This document shows, piece by piece, positions 35,943-44,143 of a stretch of 64,000 nt of DNA. The translations under genes were made by a program, and so were the position numbers. Origin of the DNA: Vibrio europaeus (GTDB lineage Bacteria > Pseudomonadota > Gammaproteobacteria > Enterobacterales > Vibrionaceae); assembly GCF_001695575.1 (NCBI RefSeq), contig NZ_LUAX01000001.1, forward strand, positions 1,984,001-2,048,000, read 5' to 3'. Positions within the stretch are counted from its first letter, which is position 1. Each line of letters starts with the position of its first letter. The notes under the pieces were generated by a model. The model was not told the DNA's origin, did not search any database, and saw only the letters and a program-made list of their open reading frames with translations.

Positions 35943-37153
35943 TGTTCGACGCCAAGCTTATTGCTGATCAGTTCCCCGCTTTAAAGCAGCAAATTAATGA
36001 CCAGAGACTTGTTTACCTTGATAGCGCCGCAACAAGTCAAAAACCTCAGTGTGTCATCAGGGCGATTTCTGATTACTACAGCCAACAAAATGCCAATGTC
36101 CATCGTGGCAATCATAGTTTAACCGCTAAAGCAACCAGTGAATTTGAGAGCGCGCGCGAAACGGTAGCTAACTTTATTGGCGCAGCATCGGCTAACGAGA
36201 TTATTTGGACTCGCGGTGCGACAGAAGCCCTCAACCTGATTGCTCAGACTTATGCTCGTTCAATACTAACCCCAGGAGACGAGATACTGGTCAGTGAGAT
36301 GGAACACCACGCCAACATAGTGCCGTGGCAAATTGTTGCTGAGCAGACCGGAGCCAAAGTAGTCAAAATACCGATGGCTCACGAATGTCAGTTTGACTTT
36401 GACGCTTTTCAACAGCTGATCACCGATAAAACCAAAATCGTTGCACTCGCCCACATCACCAATGTGACCGGAACAAGGCAGCCTATCGAGCAAGTCATAG
36501 AGCTTGCCCACCAGCACGATGCGATTGTGGTTGTCGACGGCGCTCAAGGTGTCGTGCATGAGAGAATCGATGTGCAAACGCTTGGTGCGGATTTCTATGT
36601 CTTTTCAGGGCACAAGCTGTATGCGCCTGCGGGGATTGGCGTGCTCTACGGTAAACTTAGCTTGCTAGAATCCATGCCGCCTTGGCATGGTGGCGGGAAG
36701 ATGGTTGAAAAAGTCTCTTTCAGCGGAACAACCTTCACTGGAGTCCCTGGTAAGTTTGAAGCTGGAACACCAAATGTGGCCGGAGCAATCGCTTTAGCTA
36801 CCGCGATCAATTGGTATTCATCATTAGATCAGGTTCAAGTAGAGCAGCATATCCACCAGCTTGTCGAACGTGCACACCAAAAACTCAGCCAAATCGAAGA
36901 TGTGCAAATCTTAGGCTTTCAGCAAGGCGCATCGGTCATCTCTTTCGTGATTGACGGTGTACATCATCAAGATGTCGCTACCCTTCTTGATCAGCAAGGT
37001 ATCGCAGTGAGAGCAGGCAACCACTGCGCCCACCCGCTAATGGATGCGTTAGGCGTAAAAGGCACTATCCGCGCCTCTTTTGCGGTATATAACACCATGC
37101 AAGACGTAGAGAGATTAGTGGCTGCGGTTAAGAAAGCGGTGGACATGCTTTAG
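35942..37153 (+). CDS. csdA: Cysteine desulfurase CsdA/SufS family
   Basis: 403-aa PLP enzyme that removes sulfur from cysteine, passing it to Fe-S cluster or other sulfur pathways. PLP lysine lies in YVFSGHKLYAP; the catalytic cysteine is C362 in RAGNHCAHPLMDALG; N-terminal RLVYLDSAATSQKP and NVHRGNHSLTAKAT are typical of group II desulfurases. CsdA rather than SufS is suggested because no suf genes are adjacent; a CsdE partner is not in the window. Followed by a composite repeat region. Confidence 0.88.
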   Translation: MFDAKLIADQFPALKQQINDQRLVYLDSAATSQKPQCVIRAISDYYSQQNANVHRGNHSLTAKATSEFESARETVANFIGAASANEIIWTRGATEALNLIAQTYARSILTPGDEILVSEMEHHANIVPWQIVAEQTGAKVVKIPMAHECQFDFDAFQQLITDKTKIVALAHITNVTGTRQPIEQVIELAHQHDAIVVVDGAQGVVHERIDVQTLGADFYVFSGHKLYAPAGIGVLYGKLSLLESMPPWHGGGKMVEKVSFSGTTFTGVPGKFEAGTPNVAGAIALATAINWYSSLDQVQVEQHIHQLVERAHQKLSQIEDVQILGFQQGASVISFVIDGVHHQDVATLLDQQGIAVRAGNHCAHPLMDALGVKGTIRASFAVYNTMQDVERLVAAVKKAVDML

Positions 37154-37162
37154 GCAAGAGCG

Positions 37163-37274
37163 GGAGAGCTGGAGAGCTGGAGAGCTGGAGAGCTGGAGAG
37201 CTGGAGAGCTGGAGAGCTGGAGAGCTGGAGAGCTGGAGAGCTGGAGAGCTGGAGAGCTGGAGAGCTGGAGAGCT
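37163..37274. repeat. 8-bp tandem repeat, 14 copies
   Basis: Unit GGAGAGCT repeated 14 times without error, plus a partial copy (GGAGA). It begins 10 bp after the csdA stop. A related array with unit GGATAACT lies at 43107-43178. Confidence 0.97.
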
Positions 37275-37285
37275 GGAGAAATTTC

Positions 37286-37314
37286 AAAGGGTTGGCGTGA
37301 TACGTCAACCCTTT
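37286..37314 (+). terminator. Hairpin terminator after csdA
   Basis: Twelve-bp stem AAAGGGTTGGCG / CGTCAACCCTTT (one G-T wobble) with a TGATA loop and T7 tail. Same core as the hairpin at 43191-43220. Confidence 0.8.
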
Positions 37315-37336
37315 TTTTGGATTGGGATTTGGGAGT

Positions 37337-37397
37337 GGACTTCGTCCTACAGAGTGCTGGATAACTCTAGTTTTCCAGCAGGGCGAAGCCCGATCCA
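37337..37397. repeat. Shared intergenic modules downstream of csdA
   Basis: Contains GGACTTCGTCCTAC (37337-37350), one copy of GGATAACT (37359-37366) and GGGCGAAGCCCGATCC (about 37382-37397). All three also occur in the element at 43088-43329, so the two intergenic regions are built from the same parts. Confidence 0.85.
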
Positions 37398-37446
37398 GTT
37401 CTCTCGAAACGAAGTGTTCCATAGAGCAACGCCCGCTCCCTAGTTG

Positions 37447-38826
37447 CTATAACTCATCAAACGCTTCAATCGCTTCAGAGAGCTTTTTCACGCCGTGGAT
37501 CTGCATACCTGGGATACCGCCTTTCGGCATGTTAGCCGCTGGGACAATAGCCTTTTTAAAACCATGCTTGAACGCTTCGTTTAAGCGCTCTTGCCCACTA
37601 GGTACAGGGCGAATCTCTCCTGCGAGACCAACTTCTCCAAACACAACTACATCTTTAGGTAGTGGTCTATCTCTAAAGCTTGATAGTAGCGCCATCACTA
37701 AGGCTAAATCAGCACTGGTTTCTGTTACTTTTACCCCACCGACGACATTAACAAATACGTCTTGATCGGCCATTTGCAGACCGCCATGTTTGTGTAGTAC
37801 GGCAAGAAGCAACGACAATCGGTTCTGCTCTAGACCAACTGCAACTCGGCGCGGGTTAGCCAACTGCGAATAATCGACCAAGGCTTGGATCTCTACCAAA
37901 AGTGGGCGCGTACCTTCCCAGACCACCATAACCGAGCTGCCGGAGGTTTCTTCCTCGCCGCGCGATAAGAAAATCGCCGAAGGGTTGCTGACCTCTTTGA
38001 GTCCTTGCCCAGTCATTGCAAATACGCCCAGTTCATTCACTGCACCAAAACGGTTTTTATGGCTGCGAAGGGTTCGGAAACGGCTGTCTGTGCCACCATC
38101 TAATAACACCGAACAGTCAATAATGTGTTCAAGCACTTTAGGTCCTGCCAAAGTGCCATCTTTGGTTACGTGACCAACAATAAATACCGAGACGTTATTT
38201 TGCTTGGCATAACGAGTCAGCGCCGTTGCCGCTTCTCTTACTTGAGCCACACTGCCCGGTGAGGATTGAACGTCCGAGACGTGCATAACTTGAATCGAGT
38301 CAATCACCATTATCTTAGGCAGCTCTTTTTCAGCAATTTGACAGATACGATCGACATTGGTTTCTGACAACATCTTCAAGTTGTCTTTGGGTAAGCCAAG
38401 TCGAGAGGCACGCATTGCAACCTGCTGAAGAGATTCCTCACCCGTGACATAAAGCGTCGGCATTTGCGATGCCAAGTAGCACATGGTTTGTAGCAAGAGT
38501 GTCGATTTACCTGCGCCGGGGTTACCACCGATGAGAATCGCAGCACCGGGAACCACACCTCCGCCTAGCACTCGGTCGAGCTCTTTGAATCCACTAGTAA
38601 AACGGGGAACCTCTTGCAGATCGATCTCAGATAACGTTTGAACTTTCGCTTCTGTACTTGCCCCTGCATAACCTGCAAGACGCTCGTTACGCGCTACTGT
38701 CGGTGATGCCGCTAAACGAACTTCACTGATGGTATTCCACGCTCCACACGCATTGCACTGCCCTTGCCAACGGGGAAAATCTGCTCCGCAGTCATTACAA
38801 ACGTATGCTCTCTTCGCTTTTGCCAT
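37447..38826 (-). CDS. radA: DNA repair protein RadA
   Basis: 459-aa RecA-like protein that drives branch migration in recombination. N-terminal zinc finger CNDCGADFPRWQGQCNACG, Walker A GGNPGAGKST, the RadA-specific KNRFG motif (SHKNRFGAVNELG), and a C-terminal Lon-protease-like domain without a full catalytic dyad. Length near that of E. coli RadA (460 aa). Convergent with csdA across the repeat region; divergent from the PilZ gene. Confidence 0.96.
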   Translation of the reverse strand: MAKAKRAYVCNDCGADFPRWQGQCNACGAWNTISEVRLAASPTVARNERLAGYAGASTEAKVQTLSEIDLQEVPRFTSGFKELDRVLGGGVVPGAAILIGGNPGAGKSTLLLQTMCYLASQMPTLYVTGEESLQQVAMRASRLGLPKDNLKMLSETNVDRICQIAEKELPKIMVIDSIQVMHVSDVQSSPGSVAQVREAATALTRYAKQNNVSVFIVGHVTKDGTLAGPKVLEHIIDCSVLLDGGTDSRFRTLRSHKNRFGAVNELGVFAMTGQGLKEVSNPSAIFLSRGEEETSGSSVMVVWEGTRPLLVEIQALVDYSQLANPRRVAVGLEQNRLSLLLAVLHKHGGLQMADQDVFVNVVGGVKVTETSADLALVMALLSSFRDRPLPKDVVVFGEVGLAGEIRPVPSGQERLNEAFKHGFKKAIVPAANMPKGGIPGMQIHGVKKLSEAIEAFDEL

Positions 38827-38980
38827 GTAACCTCAGGCCTCTTAAAATATTGTATTTGTGACGCAAACATCGTCTACGCTTGCGTATCTCACCATCTCTA
38901 CTTGATTCGCAGTAACATATCACTAAAGATCTTTATATCAAGGTCGATATTTTGAGTAAGGGATACTCTAACAAAAAAAT

Positions 38981-41326
38981 ATGCAGCAGCCAGAAATACT
39001 CTCTCTTGCGGAACGTTTGATTCCTGCTTACAACTCGGAAGATTTCGAATTTCTTCTTGGTCAAATGACTGAGGGAGACCCACCGTCTGTCAAAATCTTA
39101 GTTAAGATGGAACTTAATCGAGTCATGGCACCCTGTACTAAACCTATCGACCTTCGCGGACGAGTCAAAGGTGAATGTAGAGAATACGAACTCGATGGCC
39201 TTAAACATTGGCTCGATGACGTTGCTTTCAATGCCTACCACAAGAACACGCGCAAATTTGGTGGTTACACCGAAGGGGTTTGGGAAGCGCTTTGCAATAC
39301 TCATAATAATTTTAGAGTGATGCAAAAACGTGGCAAACCACTAGGAACAGAGATCACCACCGATATCAATGGTATTGATGTCGAAGCGGTAGTGATGGGT
39401 TATGACCTGAAACGAAAAGAGAACCGTCTAAAAATCTCTTCCCAGATCGAGATTGAACTGCTGAGCGGACAGGTTGTCCATGCCGTGACTGTCGATCTCT
39501 CTCCTTCCGGCGCTAAATTTAAAGTACCCTCTGCGTTCAATTACAAACTTGGTGAAGTCATTGACGTTCGTCTGGTTGAACTAAGTAAAACCGTTGAAGT
39601 GGAAGGGATACATTCCGTCATTCCTTATCGCATCGTTGGTATCGATGAATCTTACGAGAACGACGCCGTTAAGTACCTACGTCTACTGAAGCTTGATACC
39701 ACGAATATAATTGATGAGGTGATTGAACAACTGCTTAAAAGTGAAGGACAAAAGACTCGCCACGATAATCAAGACAAGATTATTCGTGCTCGTTCACGAG
39801 GCTTTGAGCATACCTACCTGAAACACACCTGTAATCTACCCGTGTTCTTTAGTGGCAACGAGTTAAAGCTTGCTCTAATGACAGAAAACAACCAGAAGAT
39901 CTGGCAGTACTGGCATGATGAGCGCAATCAACAAAGTTTAACTAACTTATTCAACAACCAACGAATGTCGTTGCTCACTACGGAAGGCATGAGAGGAAGT
40001 AGTAATGTGATCTACTCCTTCACTCATGAGCATCAAGACAAAACCTTGTTCTTTTCCATGATGATGCCGGAAGCGACGCGTGAACTGCGTCAGCTGTTTT
40101 GGCACATTGGTGCCAAGAAAGAGAGTTGGAAAGTGTTTAGGTTATCGGTGTTTGAGCTATCCGCAGAAGAGAGGCTCGAACTTTCAGAGCATACCAACGA
40201 ACTTGGGCTTGAAACCTCCTCACTGACTCATTGTGGCATCTTGCAAGAAATCGCTGATGACACCAGTCGCCAGGACTATCTATTAGCAGAAAAGCCTCGA
40301 CTAGCAAGCAGTGAACTCAACCAATTTAGACATGCCAGAAACCCAGAAAACAATCCGGTATGTATCTATTTCGATGCCCAGTCGCGTCGTAGAGAGCCGC
40401 GATACCAATTTAAATCGCCGATAATGCTCTCTGAGCCTGACACAACGACGTATGAAGGCATCAGCGTAGATATTTCTAAGCATGGTATTAGCGTCGCTCT
40501 GGCAGCGCCGTGTAAATTGAAAGCGGGCGATACTTGCTCGGTCAATTTCAAAGAACTTCAACTCTATGACAAGAAGTTACCTCTTGGCGAAGTCCCTTAC
40601 CGCGTCATTAGAGTGAGCCCCGGAGGTAAGCAGTTACAACTGGCTATCATTGAAGACAGCCAGATTATGCGCACTATCGCTTTCTTTGGCACTCTGATCG
40701 ATCATAACCAAGATAAATTGATCGCAAAAAAAGAGCTGCTACCAAGCAATGAGCTACTCGAAGGTCTGCATGATATCTTGCTCGATAAAATGGTCAGCTC
40801 GCCACTATTTATCGAGAAGAAAGGTAATAGCTTAAGACCTAAAGCCATTGGTATTAACTATCCACTAAAACCTTACTTAACCATTTTGGCAAAACTGGGT
40901 GATGAGAAAAACTTCTCTCTCGGCCCCATTTATAAAGGCCGAACCAATACGCTGCTCGCTCAACCAATGAAGAGAATTGAAGGGGCTCAACCTCAGTATC
41001 ACGAGCTCTACCTCACTGCAGTTAAGTTCGGAACACGTATCCAATCAGTTGAATCAAAATTAAGCAGCGACTTCGATAGCCTGAAAGAGCGCATGAACTT
41101 CGTCAAAAATGCTCAAGCAATGGGAGAGTTCTATGCGATTAGAATCTGTGGAGCACCAGTCTTTGACCCTATTACTGCCTTGGTACGCAAAGACCTCGAC
41201 GAGCTAACTCATATCAGCTTGCACCATGCGCGTAATCTAGAAAAAGACATCCACAACATTGTTGGTTATGGTGAGCTGACAGACATCACCGAGGAAGTGT
41301 TAATCCGTTTGGGCTTAACCCAATAA
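38981..41326 (+). CDS. plzC: Tandem PilZ-domain protein (PlzC-like)
   Basis: 781-aa cytoplasmic protein, large for PilZ proteins. Two PilZ domains keep both parts of the c-di-GMP motif: RKENR (145-149) with DLSPSG (172-177), and RREPR (470-474) with DISKHG (497-502). The rest is not recognised. The position between radA and serB matches what I remember for V. cholerae VC2344 (PlzC), a c-di-GMP-binding protein; symbol given on that synteny and on the domain layout. It is presumably a c-di-GMP effector with unknown output. Monocistronic, with a terminator shared with serB. Confidence 0.8.
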   Translation: MQQPEILSLAERLIPAYNSEDFEFLLGQMTEGDPPSVKILVKMELNRVMAPCTKPIDLRGRVKGECREYELDGLKHWLDDVAFNAYHKNTRKFGGYTEGVWEALCNTHNNFRVMQKRGKPLGTEITTDINGIDVEAVVMGYDLKRKENRLKISSQIEIELLSGQVVHAVTVDLSPSGAKFKVPSAFNYKLGEVIDVRLVELSKTVEVEGIHSVIPYRIVGIDESYENDAVKYLRLLKLDTTNIIDEVIEQLLKSEGQKTRHDNQDKIIRARSRGFEHTYLKHTCNLPVFFSGNELKLALMTENNQKIWQYWHDERNQQSLTNLFNNQRMSLLTTEGMRGSSNVIYSFTHEHQDKTLFFSMMMPEATRELRQLFWHIGAKKESWKVFRLSVFELSAEERLELSEHTNELGLETSSLTHCGILQEIADDTSRQDYLLAEKPRLASSELNQFRHARNPENNPVCIYFDAQSRRREPRYQFKSPIMLSEPDTTTYEGISVDISKHGISVALAAPCKLKAGDTCSVNFKELQLYDKKLPLGEVPYRVIRVSPGGKQLQLAIIEDSQIMRTIAFFGTLIDHNQDKLIAKKELLPSNELLEGLHDILLDKMVSSPLFIEKKGNSLRPKAIGINYPLKPYLTILAKLGDEKNFSLGPIYKGRTNTLLAQPMKRIEGAQPQYHELYLTAVKFGTRIQSVESKLSSDFDSLKERMNFVKNAQAMGEFYAIRICGAPVFDPITALVRKDLDELTHISLHHARNLEKDIHNIVGYGELTDITEEVLIRLGLTQ

Positions 41327-41353
41327 AAAGCGAGGCATTGATTGCCTCGCTTT
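41325..41353. terminator. Bidirectional terminator between plzC and serB
   Basis: Eleven-bp stem AAAGCGAGGCA / TGCCTCGCTTT with a 5-nt loop, A- and T-tails on both sides; overlaps the plzC stop region by two bases. Confidence 0.85.
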
Positions 41354-41365
41354 AAGTGTTTATGC

Positions 41366-42346
41366 TTATGGTTGAGGTTTAAAACTGACCCGCTTTTGCT
41401 TTACTAGCAGTGCCGATAGAATACACACTATGCCACCTAAGCCAGCGTATCGAACGGCACTCTTAGCTTGCTGTTCAACTTTCGGTTTCGCATGATAAGC
41501 AATGCCTAAGCCTGCGGCTTCCATCATCACCAAATCATTGGCTCCATCGCCGACAGCAATCGTGTTGTGAGACTCAACATCGTATTTCTCTGCCAACTCT
41601 ACCAGAATATCCGCTTTAGTTTGCGCCGAAACGACATCACCAAGAACCGTACCAGTCAATTTGCCTTTAACAATTTCCAACTGGTTAGACTGAGCATGAT
41701 CAAGCGCTAACAACTGTTTGAGGTGGTCTGAAAAATAGGTGAAACCACCCGAGGCAATCGCCGTTTTCCAGCCATAATGTTTAAGCGTACCTATCAGCTC
41801 GGGTAAATCAGGCATAAGTGGTAACTCGGCGCGGACTTCACTCAATATTGACTCATTGGCGCCTGTAAGCTTGCCCACACGTTGGCGTAAACTCTGCTCA
41901 AAATCGAGCTCTCCTTGCATCGCACGTTCAGTGACTTCCGCCACTTCTTCACCCACACCCGCAAGTTTAGCGATCTCATCAATACACTCGATTTGAATCG
42001 CTGTTGAGTCCATATCCAATACAATCAAACCGGGTTTAGACAGGTCTGGCATATCGACCAGTGTAGAGTAATCTAGCTCTAAGCCTTGTAAAATTTCTTC
42101 ATGCTCCGCCGTTAGCTCACCAGCCATCAAGGCCACTTCATAACGCCCAACCTTCCAAACGTCGACCACAGCATTGTAGTAACCAACGAAGAAGTCGATG
42201 TCTTCAAACTGACTTGGGCAGAGGTACTCACCAAAAACAACCCAACCTGCATTGGCTTTATCAAACTGGGTAGCAAGTCGAGATTCTGGTAGGCGGTTAA
42301 TGAGAGGGATGTGTTTACGTATAGAGAGAGTCTTTAACGTGTCCAT
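41366..42346 (-). CDS. serB: Phosphoserine phosphatase
   Basis: 326-aa HAD-family enzyme for the last step of serine synthesis. Nucleophile motif DMDSTAIQIECIDE, motif II in TAIASGGFTYF, and GDGANDLVMMEAAGLGIAYHAKP. An N-terminal extension of about 100 residues precedes the HAD core, as in enteric SerB. ATG 42346 (MDTLKTLS) is chosen because AGGA lies 8 bp upstream; a start at 42376 is possible. Divergent from ytjB, the arrangement known from E. coli serB-smp. Confidence 0.95.
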   Translation of the reverse strand: MDTLKTLSIRKHIPLINRLPESRLATQFDKANAGWVVFGEYLCPSQFEDIDFFVGYYNAVVDVWKVGRYEVALMAGELTAEHEEILQGLELDYSTLVDMPDLSKPGLIVLDMDSTAIQIECIDEIAKLAGVGEEVAEVTERAMQGELDFEQSLRQRVGKLTGANESILSEVRAELPLMPDLPELIGTLKHYGWKTAIASGGFTYFSDHLKQLLALDHAQSNQLEIVKGKLTGTVLGDVVSAQTKADILVELAEKYDVESHNTIAVGDGANDLVMMEAAGLGIAYHAKPKVEQQAKSAVRYAGLGGIVCILSALLVKQKRVSFKPQP

Positions 42347-42450
42347 GTCTACTATTCCTAAAAAGTCTCTCAACACGTTAACCTATTGCAATTTGGGTGC
42401 GCAAGTCTCAATATGCTCTAAAATATAATTAAGCTCTATTTAGGTGAAAA

Positions 42451-43056
42451 ATGGACTCATCTCTGTTTTCTTTTCGTACTGCGATGAAGGTACTCGCGAT
42501 TATCTCTTTGATTGCAATGGTGGCAACCATTGGGATTAACAGCGTCAAAATTACGAAGGGTAACGAAGAGATTCAGGCCAACCAACTAGAGACGCTGACC
42601 AATATTCTGATCTCACAGGCGTCACTTTCTGCCAGTGATATGATCATCAATCAAGACCAAGAGCGCTTACTCAAACTGTCGAATCAATTGGCAAAAGATG
42701 GGCTAGTAATCGATGCCACCATCTATGACTCTGAAGGGGTAAAACTGGCAGCCAGTAAAGAGGCTAAATCAGTACGAGAGATGCTTGGTCTAGATACCCC
42801 GCTACAGACAGCGCGGATAGGTAAACAACAATTGGTAGAACCTGTTCTACACGATGGTTCAGTGATTGGCTTTGTCCGTATCACCTTTGAAACCGGTAAG
42901 CTTACCGCCTTCTCTGATCACTATTACCGTAAAAGCGATCGTTACATGTATACCATGGTCGGGCTGAGTTTTATCGCAGGGTTACTGCTTACTCTGATTG
43001 TTCGCCGTAAGCCGAACAAGCGTAAAGGTGAGAATCTATTGCTCAAGGATATGTAG
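42451..43056 (+). CDS. ytjB: YtjB/AhpA family membrane protein
   Basis: 201-aa inner-membrane protein with TM helices at about 10-30 and 163-185 and a periplasmic domain between (family YtjB, formerly Smp; the vibrio/Haemophilus name AhpA also appears). Function is poorly known; older work links relatives to haemolysin regulation. Periplasmic part is helical then beta (ILISQASLSASDMIINQDQE, VIDATIYDSEGVKLAASKE), recalling a small sensor domain. Divergent from serB, as in enterics. Confidence 0.85.
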   Translation: MDSSLFSFRTAMKVLAIISLIAMVATIGINSVKITKGNEEIQANQLETLTNILISQASLSASDMIINQDQERLLKLSNQLAKDGLVIDATIYDSEGVKLAASKEAKSVREMLGLDTPLQTARIGKQQLVEPVLHDGSVIGFVRITFETGKLTAFSDHYYRKSDRYMYTMVGLSFIAGLLLTLIVRRKPNKRKGENLLLKDM

Positions 43057-43106
43057 AGATTTTTAGAACGCTTCGCTCCTAGATGCGGGAACGGACTTCG
43101 TCCTAC

Positions 43107-43178
43107 GGATAACTGGATAACTGGATAACTGGATAACTGGATAACTGGATAACTGGATAACTGGATAACTGGATAACT
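43107..43178. repeat. 8-bp tandem repeat, nine copies
   Basis: Unit GGATAACT nine times without error plus a partial GGATAA. It differs at two positions from the GGAGAGCT unit at 37163-37274 (common form GGAKARCT). Confidence 0.97.
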
Positions 43179-43190
43179 GGATAAAATAGA

Positions 43191-43220
43191 ACAGGGTTGA
43201 CGTGAATGCGTCAACCCTGT
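43191..43220. terminator. Strong hairpin between ytjB and deoD
   Basis: Twelve-bp perfect stem ACAGGGTTGACG / CGTCAACCCTGT with a 6-nt loop. T-run is weak (TTATTT), so it could be a terminator for ytjB and also for deoD on the other strand, or a repeat-specific structure. Confidence 0.6.
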
Positions 43221-43335
43221 TTATTTAGGAACGATTCGCTATGGATTCGGGAAGCGGGAACGAAAAACTCTTTAAGGGCGAAGCCCGATCCCATTTTCCC
43301 GAAGCGATCCCGAGGACGAAGTCCGTTCCTTCTCT

Positions 43336-44055
43336 TTACTCTGCGTCACCAAGAAGAACAGAGTCTAGAGCAACGATCATCATATCGTTGAACGTGGTTT
43401 GGCGCTCATCAGATGTGGTTTGCTCGCCTGTCTTAATGTGGTCAGAAACCGTACAGATGGTTAGCGCTTTTGCACCGTACTCAGCACATACACCATAGAT
43501 GCCTGCTGCTTCCATTTCTACACCAACAATGCCGTATTTATCCATCACATCGAACATCTCTGGATCTGGCGTGTAGAACAGTTCTGCCGAGAATAGGTTA
43601 CCCACTTTCACCTCAATGCCGCGTGCTTTTGCTGCATCTTCTGCTGCGCGAACCATTTTATAGTCAGCGATAGCCGCAAAGTCATGGCCTTTGAAACGAA
43701 TGCGGTTCACTTTCGAATCGGTACATGCACCCATGCCGATGACTACGTCACGCACTTTGATATCTTCACTTACCGCACCACAGCTACCGACACGAATGAT
43801 CTTTTTCACGCCGAAGTCTTTGATTAGCTCTGTTGCGTAAATAGAACATGATGGGATACCCATACCATGGCCCATTACCGATATCTTGCGGCCTTTGTAA
43901 GTGCCCGTGAAGCCGTACATGTTGCGTACATCACATACCTGTACAACATCTTCCAAGAAGGTTTCTGCAATGTATTTGGCGCGTAGCGGGTCACCCGGCA
44001 TGAGTACGACGTCTGCAAATGCACCCATTTCTGCGTTGATATGTGGAGTTGCCAT
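43336..44055 (-). CDS. deoD: Purine-nucleoside phosphorylase DeoD
   Basis: 239-aa hexameric phosphorylase that splits purine (deoxy)nucleosides to base and (deoxy)ribose 1-phosphate. Phosphate and substrate motifs: [41 protein letters not shown], and [13 protein letters not shown] with the purine-site Glu. Length equals E. coli DeoD (239 aa). Last gene of the deoC-A-B-D series; a terminator-like hairpin lies between deoB and deoD. Confidence 0.97.
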   Translation of the reverse strand: MATPHINAEMGAFADVVLMPGDPLRAKYIAETFLEDVVQVCDVRNMYGFTGTYKGRKISVMGHGMGIPSCSIYATELIKDFGVKKIIRVGSCGAVSEDIKVRDVVIGMGACTDSKVNRIRFKGHDFAAIADYKMVRAAEDAAKARGIEVKVGNLFSAELFYTPDPEMFDVMDKYGIVGVEMEAAGIYGVCAEYGAKALTICTVSDHIKTGEQTTSDERQTTFNDMMIVALDSVLLGDAE

Positions 44056-44103
44056 GATTCAATTTCCTTTTATTAAACTGCGTTAGTTTAAGCAAACAAA
44101 ATA

Positions 44104-44124
44104 ATAGAGGGCTAAGCCCTCTAT
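44104..44124 (-). terminator. Terminator-like hairpin between deoB and deoD
   Basis: Stem ATAGAGGG / CCCTCTAT with a 5-nt loop and on the minus strand a following TATTATTTTG run. It would reduce read-through into deoD. Confidence 0.6.
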
Positions 44125-44143
44125 CTAATTTAGTCGATTTTGA

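Larger units (their letters stand above)
43088..43329. repeat. 242-bp composite element with 17-bp terminal inverted repeats
   Basis: Ends are perfect inverted copies: GGAACGGACTTCGTCCT (43088-43104) and AGGACGAAGTCCGTTCC (43313-43329). Between them are nine perfect GGATAACT units (43107-43178), a 12-bp hairpin, and GGGCGAAGCCCGATCC (about 43276-43291). It ends 6 bp before the deoD stop and starts 31 bp after ytjB. Looks like a small non-coding repeat of MITE type or a REP-like cluster; no target-site duplication was established. Confidence 0.75.

Noticed and set aside
37150..37422. Minus-strand ORF made of QLSSSPAL repeats
   Set aside because: It is only the translation of the 8-bp tandem array with flanking palindromes; the same happens at 42942-43214 (QLSSYPVI). 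No ribosome site.
37163..43178. Tandem arrays as CRISPR
   Set aside because: Units are 8 bp with no spacers between them and no cas genes nearby.
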